A stretch of 50,431 nucleotides of DNA from Muribaculaceae bacterium Zag1 (GCA_002633115.1 NWBJ01000067.1:1-50431); one strand, 5' to 3'. Shown: positions 35,093-42,742, counted from the first letter of the stretch. Notes: generated by a model from the letters alone, not told the origin. Numbers and translations: made by a program.

Positions 35093-36298
35093 ATGAGCAA
35101 CAAACAACAGTTGGCAGCCGAGCGAAACGGATACTTCTGGTTCCTGATCGTCTTCCTGGGCATGCTTTCAGCTTTCGGTCCCTTTGTGACCGATATGTAC
35201 CTACCCACTCTCCCCTCAATGGTCGAGGTGTTCCACACGTCTGAATCAATGGTGCAGTTGGGCCTCACCACTGCCATGATCGGATTGGCCATTGGCCAGA
35301 TTTTTTTCGGACCCCTCAGTGAGAAATACGGCCGCAAGCCCATCGTGGTGCTCTCGATGGTGATTTTCTCAATTGCTGCCTTGGCCTCGGTGTTCTCCAC
35401 TTCGATCGGATTTTTCCTGGTGTGCCGTTTCTTCCAAGGCATAGGCGGTTCGGGTGGCATCGTCATCTCGCGTTCTATATCGACTGACAGTTACAGCGGC
35501 CGCGAATTGGCCAAGGTGATGGGCATCATTGGCGCCGTCCACGGCGTGGCCCCGGTTGCAGCCCCAGTGATCGGCGGCTTGATGGCTGGCACTCTCGGCT
35601 GGCGAGGCATATTCGTGGTGCTGCTGGTGTTGGGCCTGATATTGCTGGGCATGTGCGTCAAGTTTGTCGAGACTCTGCCCAAGGAGAAGCGCATGACTGG
35701 CTCTATCCTCTCCACCTTCGGCGGTTTTGCCCAAGTTGTCAGGGTGCGGTCGTTCGTGTTCCCGGTCCTGGCATTCGGTGGCGGATATTTCTTCCTATTC
35801 GCCTACATCTCATCGGCACCGTTTATCATGCAGCAGATGTTCGGATTCTCGGCCCTGTCGTTCTCAATATTCTTTGCTGTCAACGCTGTGGCGATAGGCT
35901 TGGGAGCGTCGCTCGCGGCCAAGTTTCGCCGTCTCAGCCACGCGCTGATCGTTGGCGCTGTGCTGATGGGGGTGTTCTCAGTGGGCGAATTGCTCAACTC
36001 GCTTTTCTGGCACTCCTTTATTATATATGAGTGCTTGGTGTGGCTGGCCCTGTTCTCGCTGGGCTTTATCTTCACCTCGGCATCGACCATGGCCATGGAG
36101 GCCGGACGTGTGTGCATCGGGGCCGCTGCGGCCATCGTGGGTGCCATCGGCTTCTTGATTGGCGGCATCGTTTCGCCTATCGTGGGCATGGGCAACATCT
36201 TGGTGACCACGAGCATAGTGTTTGTGGGCGGTTCGCTCTTCACTCTTTTCTTTGCTTACTATGTATACCTGCGCAATCGCGGACAAAATGTGATATGA
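35093..36298 (+). CDS. Bcr/CflA-family multidrug efflux MFS transporter
   Basis: 401 residues from the ATG at 35093 (MSNKQQLAAERNGYFWFLI). Twelve hydrophobic helices are evident. DMYLPTLPSM in the first loop and the motif A loop GPLSEKYGRKP between helices 2 and 3 are typical of the Bcr/CflA drug:proton antiporters. Exports small hydrophobic compounds such as chloramphenicol or bicyclomycin in characterised relatives; the substrate here is unknown. The TrmH gene starts one base after its stop. Confidence 0.9.
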   Translation: MSNKQQLAAERNGYFWFLIVFLGMLSAFGPFVTDMYLPTLPSMVEVFHTSESMVQLGLTTAMIGLAIGQIFFGPLSEKYGRKPIVVLSMVIFSIAALASVFSTSIGFFLVCRFFQGIGGSGGIVISRSISTDSYSGRELAKVMGIIGAVHGVAPVAAPVIGGLMAGTLGWRGIFVVLLVLGLILLGMCVKFVETLPKEKRMTGSILSTFGGFAQVVRVRSFVFPVLAFGGGYFFLFAYISSAPFIMQQMFGFSALSFSIFFAVNAVAIGLGASLAAKFRRLSHALIVGAVLMGVFSVGELLNSLFWHSFIIYECLVWLALFSLGFIFTSASTMAMEAGRVCIGAAAAIVGAIGFLIGGIVSPIVGMGNILVTTSIVFVGGSLFTLFFAYYVYLRNRGQNVI

Positions 36299-36299
36299 T

Positions 36300-37061
36300 A
36301 TGGAATTGACCAACGCTCTACGCAAGACCTACGCCTCGCTCTCCACTACCAAGGGGCGCAACGCCACTGGCCTGTTTATGGCCCAAGGCTCAAAGTGCGT
36401 GCTCGACACTATCGACCATTTCGAGCTCGAAGTTCTACTCGCCACCGATGCCTGGGTGCGCGAACACCCTGACTATGCCTCACGTGCTATGGTGGTCAGG
36501 AAGAGTGACTTGGAGCGCATATCGTCGCTGTCAACCGCCCCAGATTGCATTGCCGTCTACCAGATGCCCCCGTTGCCGCTCGATTTTACACCCAATCCTG
36601 ACGAGTTGGCATTGGCGCTCGACTGCATACAGGACCCTGGCAACCTGGGCACAATCATACGCGTGGCGGACTGGATGGGGGTGCGGCAGATATGGGCGTC
36701 GGATGACACTGCCGATGTGTGGAATCCCAAGGTGGTGCAAGCCACAATGGGTGCCATATCGAGGGTACAGGTCAGCTATGTCGACCTCCCCGATTTCCTC
36801 TATCGCGCCGCACAGCAGGGTCTACCGGTCTACGGCACCTTCCTAAACGGCGAAAACATCTACACCGCTCCCCTCACCACCGCTGGCATAATTGTGATGG
36901 GCAACGAGGGCAACGGCATCTCCCCCCTCTCAGCCGAATCGGTGACCCACCGCCTCTACATCCCCTCCTATCCCCCCGGCTCCCCCACCTCAGAATCCCT
37001 CAACGTGGCCATCGCCACCGCCATCACCCTCTCCGAGTTCCGCCGCCGCACCCTCCCCTAA
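36300..37061 (+). CDS. TrmH/SpoU-family RNA 2'-O-methyltransferase
   Basis: 253 residues. A substrate-binding-like N-terminal domain (about 1-95) precedes the SPOUT knot with its three motifs: LDCIQDPGNLGTIIRVADW, IIVMGNEGNGIS and SESLNVAIATAITL. Such enzymes methylate a ribose 2'-OH in rRNA or tRNA; the particular nucleotide cannot be read from sequence. The C-terminus ends FRRRTLP. It follows the MFS gene directly, likely on the same transcript. Confidence 0.9.
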   Translation: MELTNALRKTYASLSTTKGRNATGLFMAQGSKCVLDTIDHFELEVLLATDAWVREHPDYASRAMVVRKSDLERISSLSTAPDCIAVYQMPPLPLDFTPNPDELALALDCIQDPGNLGTIIRVADWMGVRQIWASDDTADVWNPKVVQATMGAISRVQVSYVDLPDFLYRAAQQGLPVYGTFLNGENIYTAPLTTAGIIVMGNEGNGISPLSAESVTHRLYIPSYPPGSPTSESLNVAIATAITLSEFRRRTLP

Positions 37062-37071
37062 TCCCTCAATC

Positions 37072-37234
37072 TTAACCACGAAGGCCACGAAGAATTCACG
37101 AAGGTCACGAAGATTTCCTTGAAACTTTTGGTTAAGGAGCGGCTTCGTGGCCTTGCGGCCCTTCCCAACGCAAAATCAAAGGAAAGAGTAAGTCTTCGTG
37201 GCCTTCGTGAACCCTTCGTGACCTTCGTGGTTAA
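37072..37234. repeat. Inverted pair of CACGAAGG nonamer arrays upstream of radA
   Basis: Left arm 37072-37112 (TTAACCACGAAGGCCACGAAG onward) and right arm 37194-37234 are reverse complements at 37 of 41 positions. The ~80-base interior contains a smaller CTTCGTGGCC piece. It fills the gap between the TrmH gene and radA; no promoter box is visible inside. Confidence 0.85.
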
Positions 37235-37259
37235 ATTTTAAATAAACAGAGCAGTTAAA

Positions 37260-38624
37260 GTGGCTAAGAAAGAAAAGACAGCATGGTTTTGCAGCGCCTG
37301 CGGCGCGCAGAGCACCCGGTGGGAGGGGCGCTGCCCCGCCTGCGGCGAGTGGAACACCATGGTTGAAGAAAAGATCAAGGAGAAGCCGTCGCGAGCCTCC
37401 TCGTCCGTGCGCATCGCCACCTCCCGCCCCATGGCCGTGTCGAGCATCGAGGCCGAGGCTGAGCCTCGCATCCACATGCCATCCGAGGAGCTAAACCGCG
37501 TGCTCGGCGGCGGCCTCGTGCCCGGCTCCATCGTCCTCATCGGCGGCGAACCCGGCATCGGCAAGTCCACCCTCGTGCTCCAGAACCTCCTCGCCATCAA
37601 GTCAAAGACCATCCTCTACGTCTCCGGCGAGGAGAGCGCTACTCAGCTCAAGCTCCGCGCCGACCGCATCGGCCGTGGCTCCGACAACTGCTTCATCGTC
37701 TGCGAGACCTCGCTCGAAAACATCTTCGACCACATCGAGGCCGTTCAGCCCGGCATCCTCGTTGTCGACTCGATCCAAACCATCGCCACCGACACCCTCG
37801 AATCCTCGGCTGGCAGCGTCAGCCAGGTACGCGAGTGCGCCGCACAGCTCCTCAAATATGCCAAAGACTCGGGCGTGCCAGTCCTCCTGATCGGCCATAT
37901 AAATAAGGAGGGCAGCCTCGCCGGCCCCAAGGTGCTCGAGCACATCGTCGACGCTGTGCTGCAGTTCGACGGCGACAACCACTACATGTACCGCATCCTG
38001 CGCCCCATCAAAAACCGTTTCGGCAGCACCTCAGAGCTTGGCATCTATGAAATGGGCCAAAAAGGCCTGCGCGAGGTCAAGAACCCATCCGAGATGCTCC
38101 TCACCGCCCACGACCAAGAGCTGTCGGGCATCGCCATCGGCGTAACCATCGACGGCGCCCGCCCCTTCCTGATCGAGACGCAAGCCCTGGTCAGCTCGGC
38201 CGCCTACGGCACCCCGCAGCGCTCGGTCACCGGATTTGACTACAAGCGCATGAATATGCTGCTGGCCGTGCTCGAGAAACGCGTCGGCTTCAAGCTCGGC
38301 CAGAAAGACGTATTCCTCAACATCGCCGGCGGTCTGCGCGTCAACGACCCAGCCCTCGACCTGGCCGTCATCTCGGCCATCCTGTCGAGCAATGTCGACA
38401 TCGCCATACCCCAGAGCACATGCTTTGCCGGAGAGGTGGGCCTGTCGGGCGAAATCCGTCCCATCTCCCGCATCGAGCAGCGCATCACCGAGGCCCAAAA
38501 GCTCGGCATGGAAACAATTCTGATTCCCAAAAACAATCTTAAGGGAGTAAATGTTAAAAATCTAAACATTCGCATCCAAGAGGTCGGCAAGGTAGAAGAA
38601 GCTTTTCGCTGCCTCTTCGGTTGA
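37260..38624 (+). CDS. radA: DNA repair protein RadA
   Basis: 454 residues from a GTG start (no ATG available before the zinc finger). A four-cysteine zinc finger (WFCSACGAQS ... GRCPACGEWN), Walker A GGEPGIGKSTL, the RadA-specific KNRFGSTSELG motif and a C-terminal Lon-protease-like domain (VGFKLGQKDVFLNIAGGLRV, SGEIRPISRIEQRI) are all present. RadA is a hexameric helicase driving branch migration at RecA filaments. The YihY gene follows immediately. Confidence 0.95.
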   Translation: MAKKEKTAWFCSACGAQSTRWEGRCPACGEWNTMVEEKIKEKPSRASSSVRIATSRPMAVSSIEAEAEPRIHMPSEELNRVLGGGLVPGSIVLIGGEPGIGKSTLVLQNLLAIKSKTILYVSGEESATQLKLRADRIGRGSDNCFIVCETSLENIFDHIEAVQPGILVVDSIQTIATDTLESSAGSVSQVRECAAQLLKYAKDSGVPVLLIGHINKEGSLAGPKVLEHIVDAVLQFDGDNHYMYRILRPIKNRFGSTSELGIYEMGQKGLREVKNPSEMLLTAHDQELSGIAIGVTIDGARPFLIETQALVSSAAYGTPQRSVTGFDYKRMNMLLAVLEKRVGFKLGQKDVFLNIAGGLRVNDPALDLAVISAILSSNVDIAIPQSTCFAGEVGLSGEIRPISRIEQRITEAQKLGMETILIPKNNLKGVNVKNLNIRIQEVGKVEEAFRCLFG

Positions 38625-38638
38625 CCTCAGCAGCTGAC

Positions 38639-39994
38639 ATGGCCGAACAGAAAGAGTCATTCATAAAGCGCCTTGTAAACAAGGCCGTCAAATTTTACGA
38701 GTATTGCACCACCGGTGTGTGGAGCGATACCCGCAGTTCGCTTAAAGTCAACATTATCAAGACTCTGAGCATCACCATCCGCTCTTTTCTCAACACCGAC
38801 ATACAGACCCAGGCGTGCGCCATGACCTACCGCACGCTCCTCGCCATCGTCCCGGCCCTGGCCCTGCTCTTCGCCATTGGCCGAGGCTTCGGGCTGCAGA
38901 ATTTCCTCCAGGACGAACTATACAATATGTTTCCGAGCCAGAAAGATGCCATCCGCCACGCCTTGGCATTTGTCGATTCATACCTCAACCAAGCCAGCGA
39001 GGGCATTTTCGTCGGCATCGGCCTCCTATTCCTGCTCTACACGGTGATCAACCTGATGAGCAATGTCGAGGATGCCTTCAATCTGATTTGGAATGTCAGG
39101 CAGGGGCGCAGCTTCTGGCGCAAAATTACCGACTATACGGCCATGCTGCTTATCCTGCCGGTGCTGATGATTTGCGGCGGCGGTCTCGCCGTGTTTGTCA
39201 GCAACACGCTGCAGTCAATCTTCCATTTTGGATTCATGACCCCAGTCATCAAGGCACTTTGCGAACTGGGCTACTTCCTGTTCACCTGCCTATTCTTCGG
39301 TGCGGCGTTTATGATGATTCCCAACACCAAGGTCAAGTTCAAAAATGCCATGATGGCAGGCCTGTTCACCGGCGTGGGCTTCTCGGTGCTGCAGTGGCTG
39401 TTTGTCAGCGGTCAATTGTACGTGGCCAAGTACAACGCCATCTACGGTACGTTCTCGTTCCTGCCGTTGATGCTCATCTGGCTGCAGTTCGTATGGGTAA
39501 TCTTCATGTCGGGCGCGCTCATCTGCTACGCCTCGCAGAATATCTTCCAATTCACTTTCAGCAATCAGATCCAGAGCATCGCGCCGTGCTACAAGGACAA
39601 GGTGACGCTTGCCATAGCCACGGTCATTGTGCAGCACTTCGTCAAGCGCATGTCGCCAGTGACCGACCTGGATATTATCGCTGCCTACGGCATACCTTCG
39701 CGCCTGGTCACCTCGGTGATTGACAATCTGACGGATGCGGGCGTGGTGTCGAGAGTAATCATCGATGAGAAACGCCAAATCATTGGCTATCAACCAGCTG
39801 TCGAGCCCTCGCTGATCACAATCGACTATCTGCGCACCAAGCTCAACTCGATCGGCTACCGCGATTTCATTCCCAAATTCGGTGAGAATTTCCCCGGCGT
39901 AGTCCAGGCCATGGAGCAAATCGACTCAGCCCTCGCCTCCTCCCCCGCCGACACCCCCCTCTCCTCCCTCAAAATCACCACCCTCAATAAGTAA
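38639..39994 (+). CDS. YihY/BrkB-family inner membrane protein
   Basis: 451 residues from the ATG at 38639; a TTG at 38621 overlaps the radA stop but is less likely. Six hydrophobic helices between about 60 and 300 carry the family pattern (AMTYRTLLAIVPALALLFAI, LLFLLYTVINLMSNVEDAFN, FLPLMLIWLQFVWVIFMSGALI). A cytosolic C-terminal domain of about 140 residues looks like a winged helix (FVKRMSPVTDLDIIAAYGIP, VIDNLTDAGVVSRV). The function of YihY proteins is unsettled; older RNase BN claims are not valid. The last Lys codon and stop are part of a heptamer array. Confidence 0.88.
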   Translation: MAEQKESFIKRLVNKAVKFYEYCTTGVWSDTRSSLKVNIIKTLSITIRSFLNTDIQTQACAMTYRTLLAIVPALALLFAIGRGFGLQNFLQDELYNMFPSQKDAIRHALAFVDSYLNQASEGIFVGIGLLFLLYTVINLMSNVEDAFNLIWNVRQGRSFWRKITDYTAMLLILPVLMICGGGLAVFVSNTLQSIFHFGFMTPVIKALCELGYFLFTCLFFGAAFMMIPNTKVKFKNAMMAGLFTGVGFSVLQWLFVSGQLYVAKYNAIYGTFSFLPLMLIWLQFVWVIFMSGALICYASQNIFQFTFSNQIQSIAPCYKDKVTLAIATVIVQHFVKRMSPVTDLDIIAAYGIPSRLVTSVIDNLTDAGVVSRVIIDEKRQIIGYQPAVEPSLITIDYLRTKLNSIGYRDFIPKFGENFPGVVQAMEQIDSALASSPADTPLSSLKITTLNK

Positions 39995-40023
39995 TGAAAA
40001 ATGAATAATGAAGAATGAAAAAT
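39989..40023. repeat. Heptanucleotide array on the yihY stop codon (5 units)
   Basis: AAGTAAT, GAAAAAT, GAATAAT, GAAGAAT, GAAAAAT in register. The first unit supplies the final Lys codon and TAA stop. Confidence 0.88.
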
Positions 40024-40026
40024 GAC

Positions 40027-40192
40027 CAACCGGATGGCCTGGGGGGGGCCAGGCGCCCTCGCGGGCCCAGTCAGCCGAGATTCCAGATGGCGAGTGCGTA
40101 GCACGATTCTTGTCTGTTAACCCCACATGGAGTGCGTAGCACGGAATGTGGGGGAGAAACAATTCTCTTCCTCCTAAGAAGAGTGCGTAGCA
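40027..40192. repeat. Three-copy GTGCGTAGCAC element upstream of ridA
   Basis: GTGCGTAGCAC at 40094-40104, 40132-40142 and 40182-40192, with CCAGATGGCGA before the first copy and GGAATGTGGG after the second, exactly as in the TraB leader at 15468-15575. It is preceded by a CCGGATGGCC half site and a GC-rich piece (GGCCAGGCGCCCTCGCGGG) whose relative occurs at 41735. Confidence 0.85.
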
Positions 40193-40223
40193 CGGCTCTG
40201 TAGTAACGTATCAAAAGATTTCC

Positions 40224-40251
40224 AAAAACCAAATACCAAAAACCAAAAACC
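40224..40251. repeat. Heptanucleotide array before ridA (4 units, AAAAACC type)
   Basis: AAAAACC, AAATACC, AAAAACC, AAAAACC in register, ending three bases before the ridA ATG. Confidence 0.85.
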
Positions 40252-40254
40252 CCT

Positions 40255-40629
40255 ATGAAGCATCCAATTGTAACCCCTGCGGCTCCCGGTGCCATCGGCC
40301 CCTACAGCCAAGCCATCGATGCCGGCGCATTTGTCTACACCTCCGGCCAACTCCCCATCGACCCCGCCACCAACGAAATGCCCGACGGCATACGCGAACA
40401 GACAGCCCAGTCGCTCGAAAACGTCAAGGCTATCCTCACCGCTGCCGGTCTCGGCATGGAAAATGTAGTTAAGACTCTGGTATTCCTCGCCGACATGGCC
40501 GAGTTCGGTCCCATGAACGAGGTCTACTCGCTCTACTTCACCGAGCCCTTCCCCGCTCGTTCGGCCGTCGCTGTCAAGGACCTGCCCAAGGGCGCACGCG
40601 TCGAGATCGAGGTCATCGCTGTGCGCTGA
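40255..40629 (+). CDS. ridA: RidA-family enamine/imine deaminase
   Basis: 124 residues, the normal RidA length. Landmarks are PIVTPAAPGAIGPYSQAI at the N-terminus, YTSGQLPIDP, and the C-terminal RSAVAVKDLPKGARVEIEVIA containing the catalytic-site arginine. RidA hydrolyses reactive 2-aminoacrylate-type imines released by PLP enzymes and so protects metabolism. It ends five bases from the convergent CDF gene. Confidence 0.93.
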   Translation: MKHPIVTPAAPGAIGPYSQAIDAGAFVYTSGQLPIDPATNEMPDGIREQTAQSLENVKAILTAAGLGMENVVKTLVFLADMAEFGPMNEVYSLYFTEPFPARSAVAVKDLPKGARVEIEVIAVR

Positions 40630-40634
40630 GCCGC

Positions 40635-41603
40635 TCAGTCGCGGCATGAACCGTCGTGATAAATCGTTTCGCCTTTGTAAGGCTCGATGTGGGTGCTGAC
40701 CATCACATTCACATCCGGATACAGTCCATGGATTCGCCTCTCAGCCTCTGAGGCGATTTCATGGGCTTCGTTTACCGTCAGGCAGCCGTTGACCTTGATA
40801 TGCACGTCGACGATCACATCTGCGCCCGAGGTAGCGGTGCGCAGATGGTGGTAGGTGATGATGCCGGCTGTAGATGCCAACGCTTTCTTGATATGCTCTT
40901 GCTGTTCGGTGGGCAGCGAGCGCCCCAAGAGCTGGCTCATCGACGGGCCAGCCATCCTGATGCTTAGTATGGCGATGAAGATGGCCACAATCAGGGCTGC
41001 CACTGGGTCGAGCACTCGCCACTCCCGACCCAGAAACATAGCTCCGGCCACGCCTATCAGCGTGGCTATCGATGAGAAGGCGTCGCTCCGATGGTGCCAG
41101 GCGTTGGCGATAACGGCCTCGGAGTGAATCCGTCGGCCAGCGCGGCGCGTGTAGTGGTATAGCCACTCCTTGACGGCTATCGAGGCGGCGCAGATGATGA
41201 GGGCAATCATGCCGGGTTCGGGCAGGGTGCGGCCGTGAATCACGGCCATGATCTTGTCTCCGGCATCGACAGCGATGCCGATGGCAACGATCAGCAGGGC
41301 GAGAGACAACAGGATGGTCGCCATGGTCTCGTAGCGGCCATGGCCGAACTCGTGGCCTCTATCGGGCTTGCGCCGAGCGATGCCAACCATCACCAGCACG
41401 AGGATGTCGCTTATAAAGTCAGAAAATGAATGTATGCCGTCGGCTACCAGTGCGCCGCTTCGGCCCACGATGCCCGCGGCGACCTTGGCGCCGCCCAGAG
41501 CGGCGTTGCACCAAAACCCCACCCAGGTCACATGCCGCGCAATTCCAATAGCCTCCCTATCCGAAATCCGCTGCCCGCTGCCTATGTCTTCTCTTCTTCC
41601 CAT
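40635..41603 (-). CDS. Cation diffusion facilitator (CDF) metal transporter
   Basis: 322 residues. Six transmembrane helices in the first ~215 residues carry the paired metal sites: LVADGIHSFSDFISD in helix 2 and AWHHRSDAFSSIATLIG in helix 5, with the loop motif GHEFGHGRYE between. The cytosolic C-terminal domain (about 220-310: TYHHLRTATSGADVIVDVHI, EAERRIHGLYPDVNVMVSTHIEP) is the ferredoxin-like metal sensor. It should export Zn, Fe, Mn or similar divalent ions by proton exchange; the metal cannot be assigned. Confidence 0.92.
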   Translation of the reverse strand: MGRREDIGSGQRISDREAIGIARHVTWVGFWCNAALGGAKVAAGIVGRSGALVADGIHSFSDFISDILVLVMVGIARRKPDRGHEFGHGRYETMATILLSLALLIVAIGIAVDAGDKIMAVIHGRTLPEPGMIALIICAASIAVKEWLYHYTRRAGRRIHSEAVIANAWHHRSDAFSSIATLIGVAGAMFLGREWRVLDPVAALIVAIFIAILSIRMAGPSMSQLLGRSLPTEQQEHIKKALASTAGIITYHHLRTATSGADVIVDVHIKVNGCLTVNEAHEIASEAERRIHGLYPDVNVMVSTHIEPYKGETIYHDGSCRD

Positions 41604-41639
41604 ATCCTATTAACACCTAATGCCTATAAATTGTTATCT

Positions 41640-41810
41640 GCCCCCTAACCCCCCGCTGCGGGGGGAAGGCTACCGCCTGCTGAGGGAGACCCATCAGCAA
41701 CCCGTAGCGACGTGCTGCGTCAGCGTGAGGGGCCCAGGCGCCCTCGCAGGTCCGGTAAGCAACCCGAAGCGACGTTGTTGGTGGAGGCGCGAGTCTATGA
41801 CCCTTAGGGG
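41640..41810. repeat. CCCCTAACCCCC element, copy 1
   Basis: Begins GCCCCCTAACCCCCCGCTGC, then GGCTACCGCCTGCT, AGCAACCCGTAGCGACGT, a GGCCCAGGCGCCCTCGCAGG block, and a second GCAACCCGAAGCGACGTTGT. Related copies lie at 43420 and 48660. Part of the 881-base gap 41604-42484, which has no credible gene. Confidence 0.8.
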
Positions 41811-41826
41811 TGCATTGTTGGTGGCT

Positions 41827-42015
41827 ATACACAGATTTCACAGATGACACACAGATTTTCCCGTGAGGATGTTAAAATTTCATAGAGAGCCAAGGGCTCT
41901 GACAGATTCCACAGACCATCCGGATGGCATCTGTGCCATCTGTCGGCGCTTTGCGCCTCTAAGGAATTGATTTCCCAGCCTTGGTTTCTGTGTGACATCT
42001 GTGTCATCTGTGTAT
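41827..42015. repeat. Nested palindromic element A (ACACAGATT type)
   Basis: Outer arms 41827-41854 and 41988-42015 (25 of 28 complementary). An inner palindrome 41899-41946 (CTGACAGATTCCACAGA ... CATCTGTCGG) is centred on CCATCCGGATGG. The right-hand interior has GCGCCTCTAAGGAAT. Same plan as element B at 48792-48994. Confidence 0.85.
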
Positions 42016-42239
42016 CTGGACAACAACGCACCGCTAATGGTCTCTAACCGAGTCCATCAGCCGATGCTAATTTTGTGTCCGCATGGCTTCGTGAGCTTCG
42101 TGCCCCCTTCGTACTTCGTGGTTTCCCTTCTCTGAGCCCCCAAAGGGGGCGATTTAATCAATTTATCACTTTTTCCACCCCAAATTCCACCAAAATGTTT
42201 AAAAAATTGCAAATTGAGTGATATTTTCTAATATATTGC

Positions 42240-42270
42240 TTGGTAATCCCAAGAAAAAGCCGTAACTTTG
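42240..42270 (+). promoter_or_regulatory. Promoter without a downstream gene
   Basis: TTG (42240-42242), 20 bases, TAACTTTG (42263-42270): a full -33/-7 pair. The only thing downstream on this strand is a terminator 40-70 bases later. Confidence 0.7.
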
Positions 42271-42274
42271 CCAC

Positions 42275-42341
42275 GTGTTTTTTCATGGTATTAGATTTAA
42301 GGTTAACTAAGATTGGTTGTCGAGAGACAATCAATTTTTTT
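42275..42341 (+). ncRNA. Candidate small RNA (about 65 bases)
   Basis: Lies between a consensus promoter and an intrinsic terminator, with no open frame of note. The transcript would contain CATGGTATTAGATTTAAGG and GTTAAC followed by the terminator hairpin. The CATGGTATTAGATTTAAGG piece reminds me of leaders in front of RNA-binding and cold-shock genes in Bacteroides, but I cannot verify that; here no such gene follows. It could be a stand-alone sRNA or an orphaned leader left after a gene was lost. Start position is estimated from the -7 box. Confidence 0.5.
42309..42341 (+). terminator. Intrinsic terminator of the candidate small RNA
   Basis: Stem ATTGGTTGTC / GACAATCAAT (one G-T pair) with a GAGA loop at 42322-42325, then seven T residues. 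Confidence 0.85.
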
Positions 42342-42356
42342 ATGCCCATACGGTAA

Positions 42357-42431
42357 AAAACCACGGATTGCACTGATTTTACGGAAGCCCTTGTGGCTAC
42401 TATCCGTCTAATCCGTGCAATCCGTGGTTTT
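42357..42431. repeat. CACGGATT inverted repeat
   Basis: Perfect 17-base outer arms (AAAACCACGGATTGCAC and its complement, 42357-42373 and 42415-42431) with an imperfect inner ACGGA/TCCGT stem. Same family as the hairpin at 28967-29041. Confidence 0.8.
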
Positions 42432-42484
42432 GTGAGGCAATCCCTGGTGTCATTCGTCGTCCAGATGAGCGTCAGGGAAGAGGC

Positions 42485-42742
42485 TCATAGTCTCCCCCCC
42501 CCCCCATCTGCAACATCTTGATTTTCAGGGCTTTGCGATTCTTCTTGCCATTCGCAGCTGAGATCCTCGAAGAAATCATGGTTGAGTGCTTTGCTAATCC
42601 GCGCGAGCATCCCGGTGTCGATGCTGGCGGTGCGAAAAATTTTGTATACGTGCGGCCGGGTACAGCAAATCTGATCAGCCAACCAATTGACCCGTATACC
42701 CTTTTCTTTTACAACTTTGTGAATCTGGTTACCTATATGCAT
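42485..42742 (-). CDS. Small XRE-family HTH regulator
   Basis: 85 residues. A helix-turn-helix of the Cro/CI type spans about 8-58 (IHKVVKEKGIRVNWLADQIC, CTRPHVYKIFRTASIDTGML, ARISKALNHDFFEDL). Such short XRE proteins are common Bacteroidetes regulators, often of nearby mobile or surface genes. The 3' end contains twelve consecutive G on the coding strand (encoding the GGGG before the terminal RL), so one-base slippage would change the last residues. Targets unknown; the S26 peptidase and the fusion gene are its nearest neighbours. Confidence 0.8.
   Translation of the reverse strand: MHIGNQIHKVVKEKGIRVNWLADQICCTRPHVYKIFRTASIDTGMLARISKALNHDFFEDLSCEWQEESQSPENQDVADGGGGRL
42494..42505. repeat. 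Twelve-base C homopolymer inside the XRE gene
   Basis: Twelve C on the + strand (G on the coding strand) at the very end of the HTH gene, the longest mononucleotide run noticed in the window. A candidate slippage tract, or a sequencing weak point. Confidence 0.9.

Noticed and set aside
38815-39723. 302-codon open frame in another frame of the YihY gene
   Set aside because: Arg/His/Pro-rich translation typical of a shifted frame; the YihY frame has intact membrane helices.
41604-42484. tRNA or rRNA gene in the long gap
   Set aside because: No cloverleaf or CCA-type ends; the gap is explained by repeats and the promoter-terminator unit.
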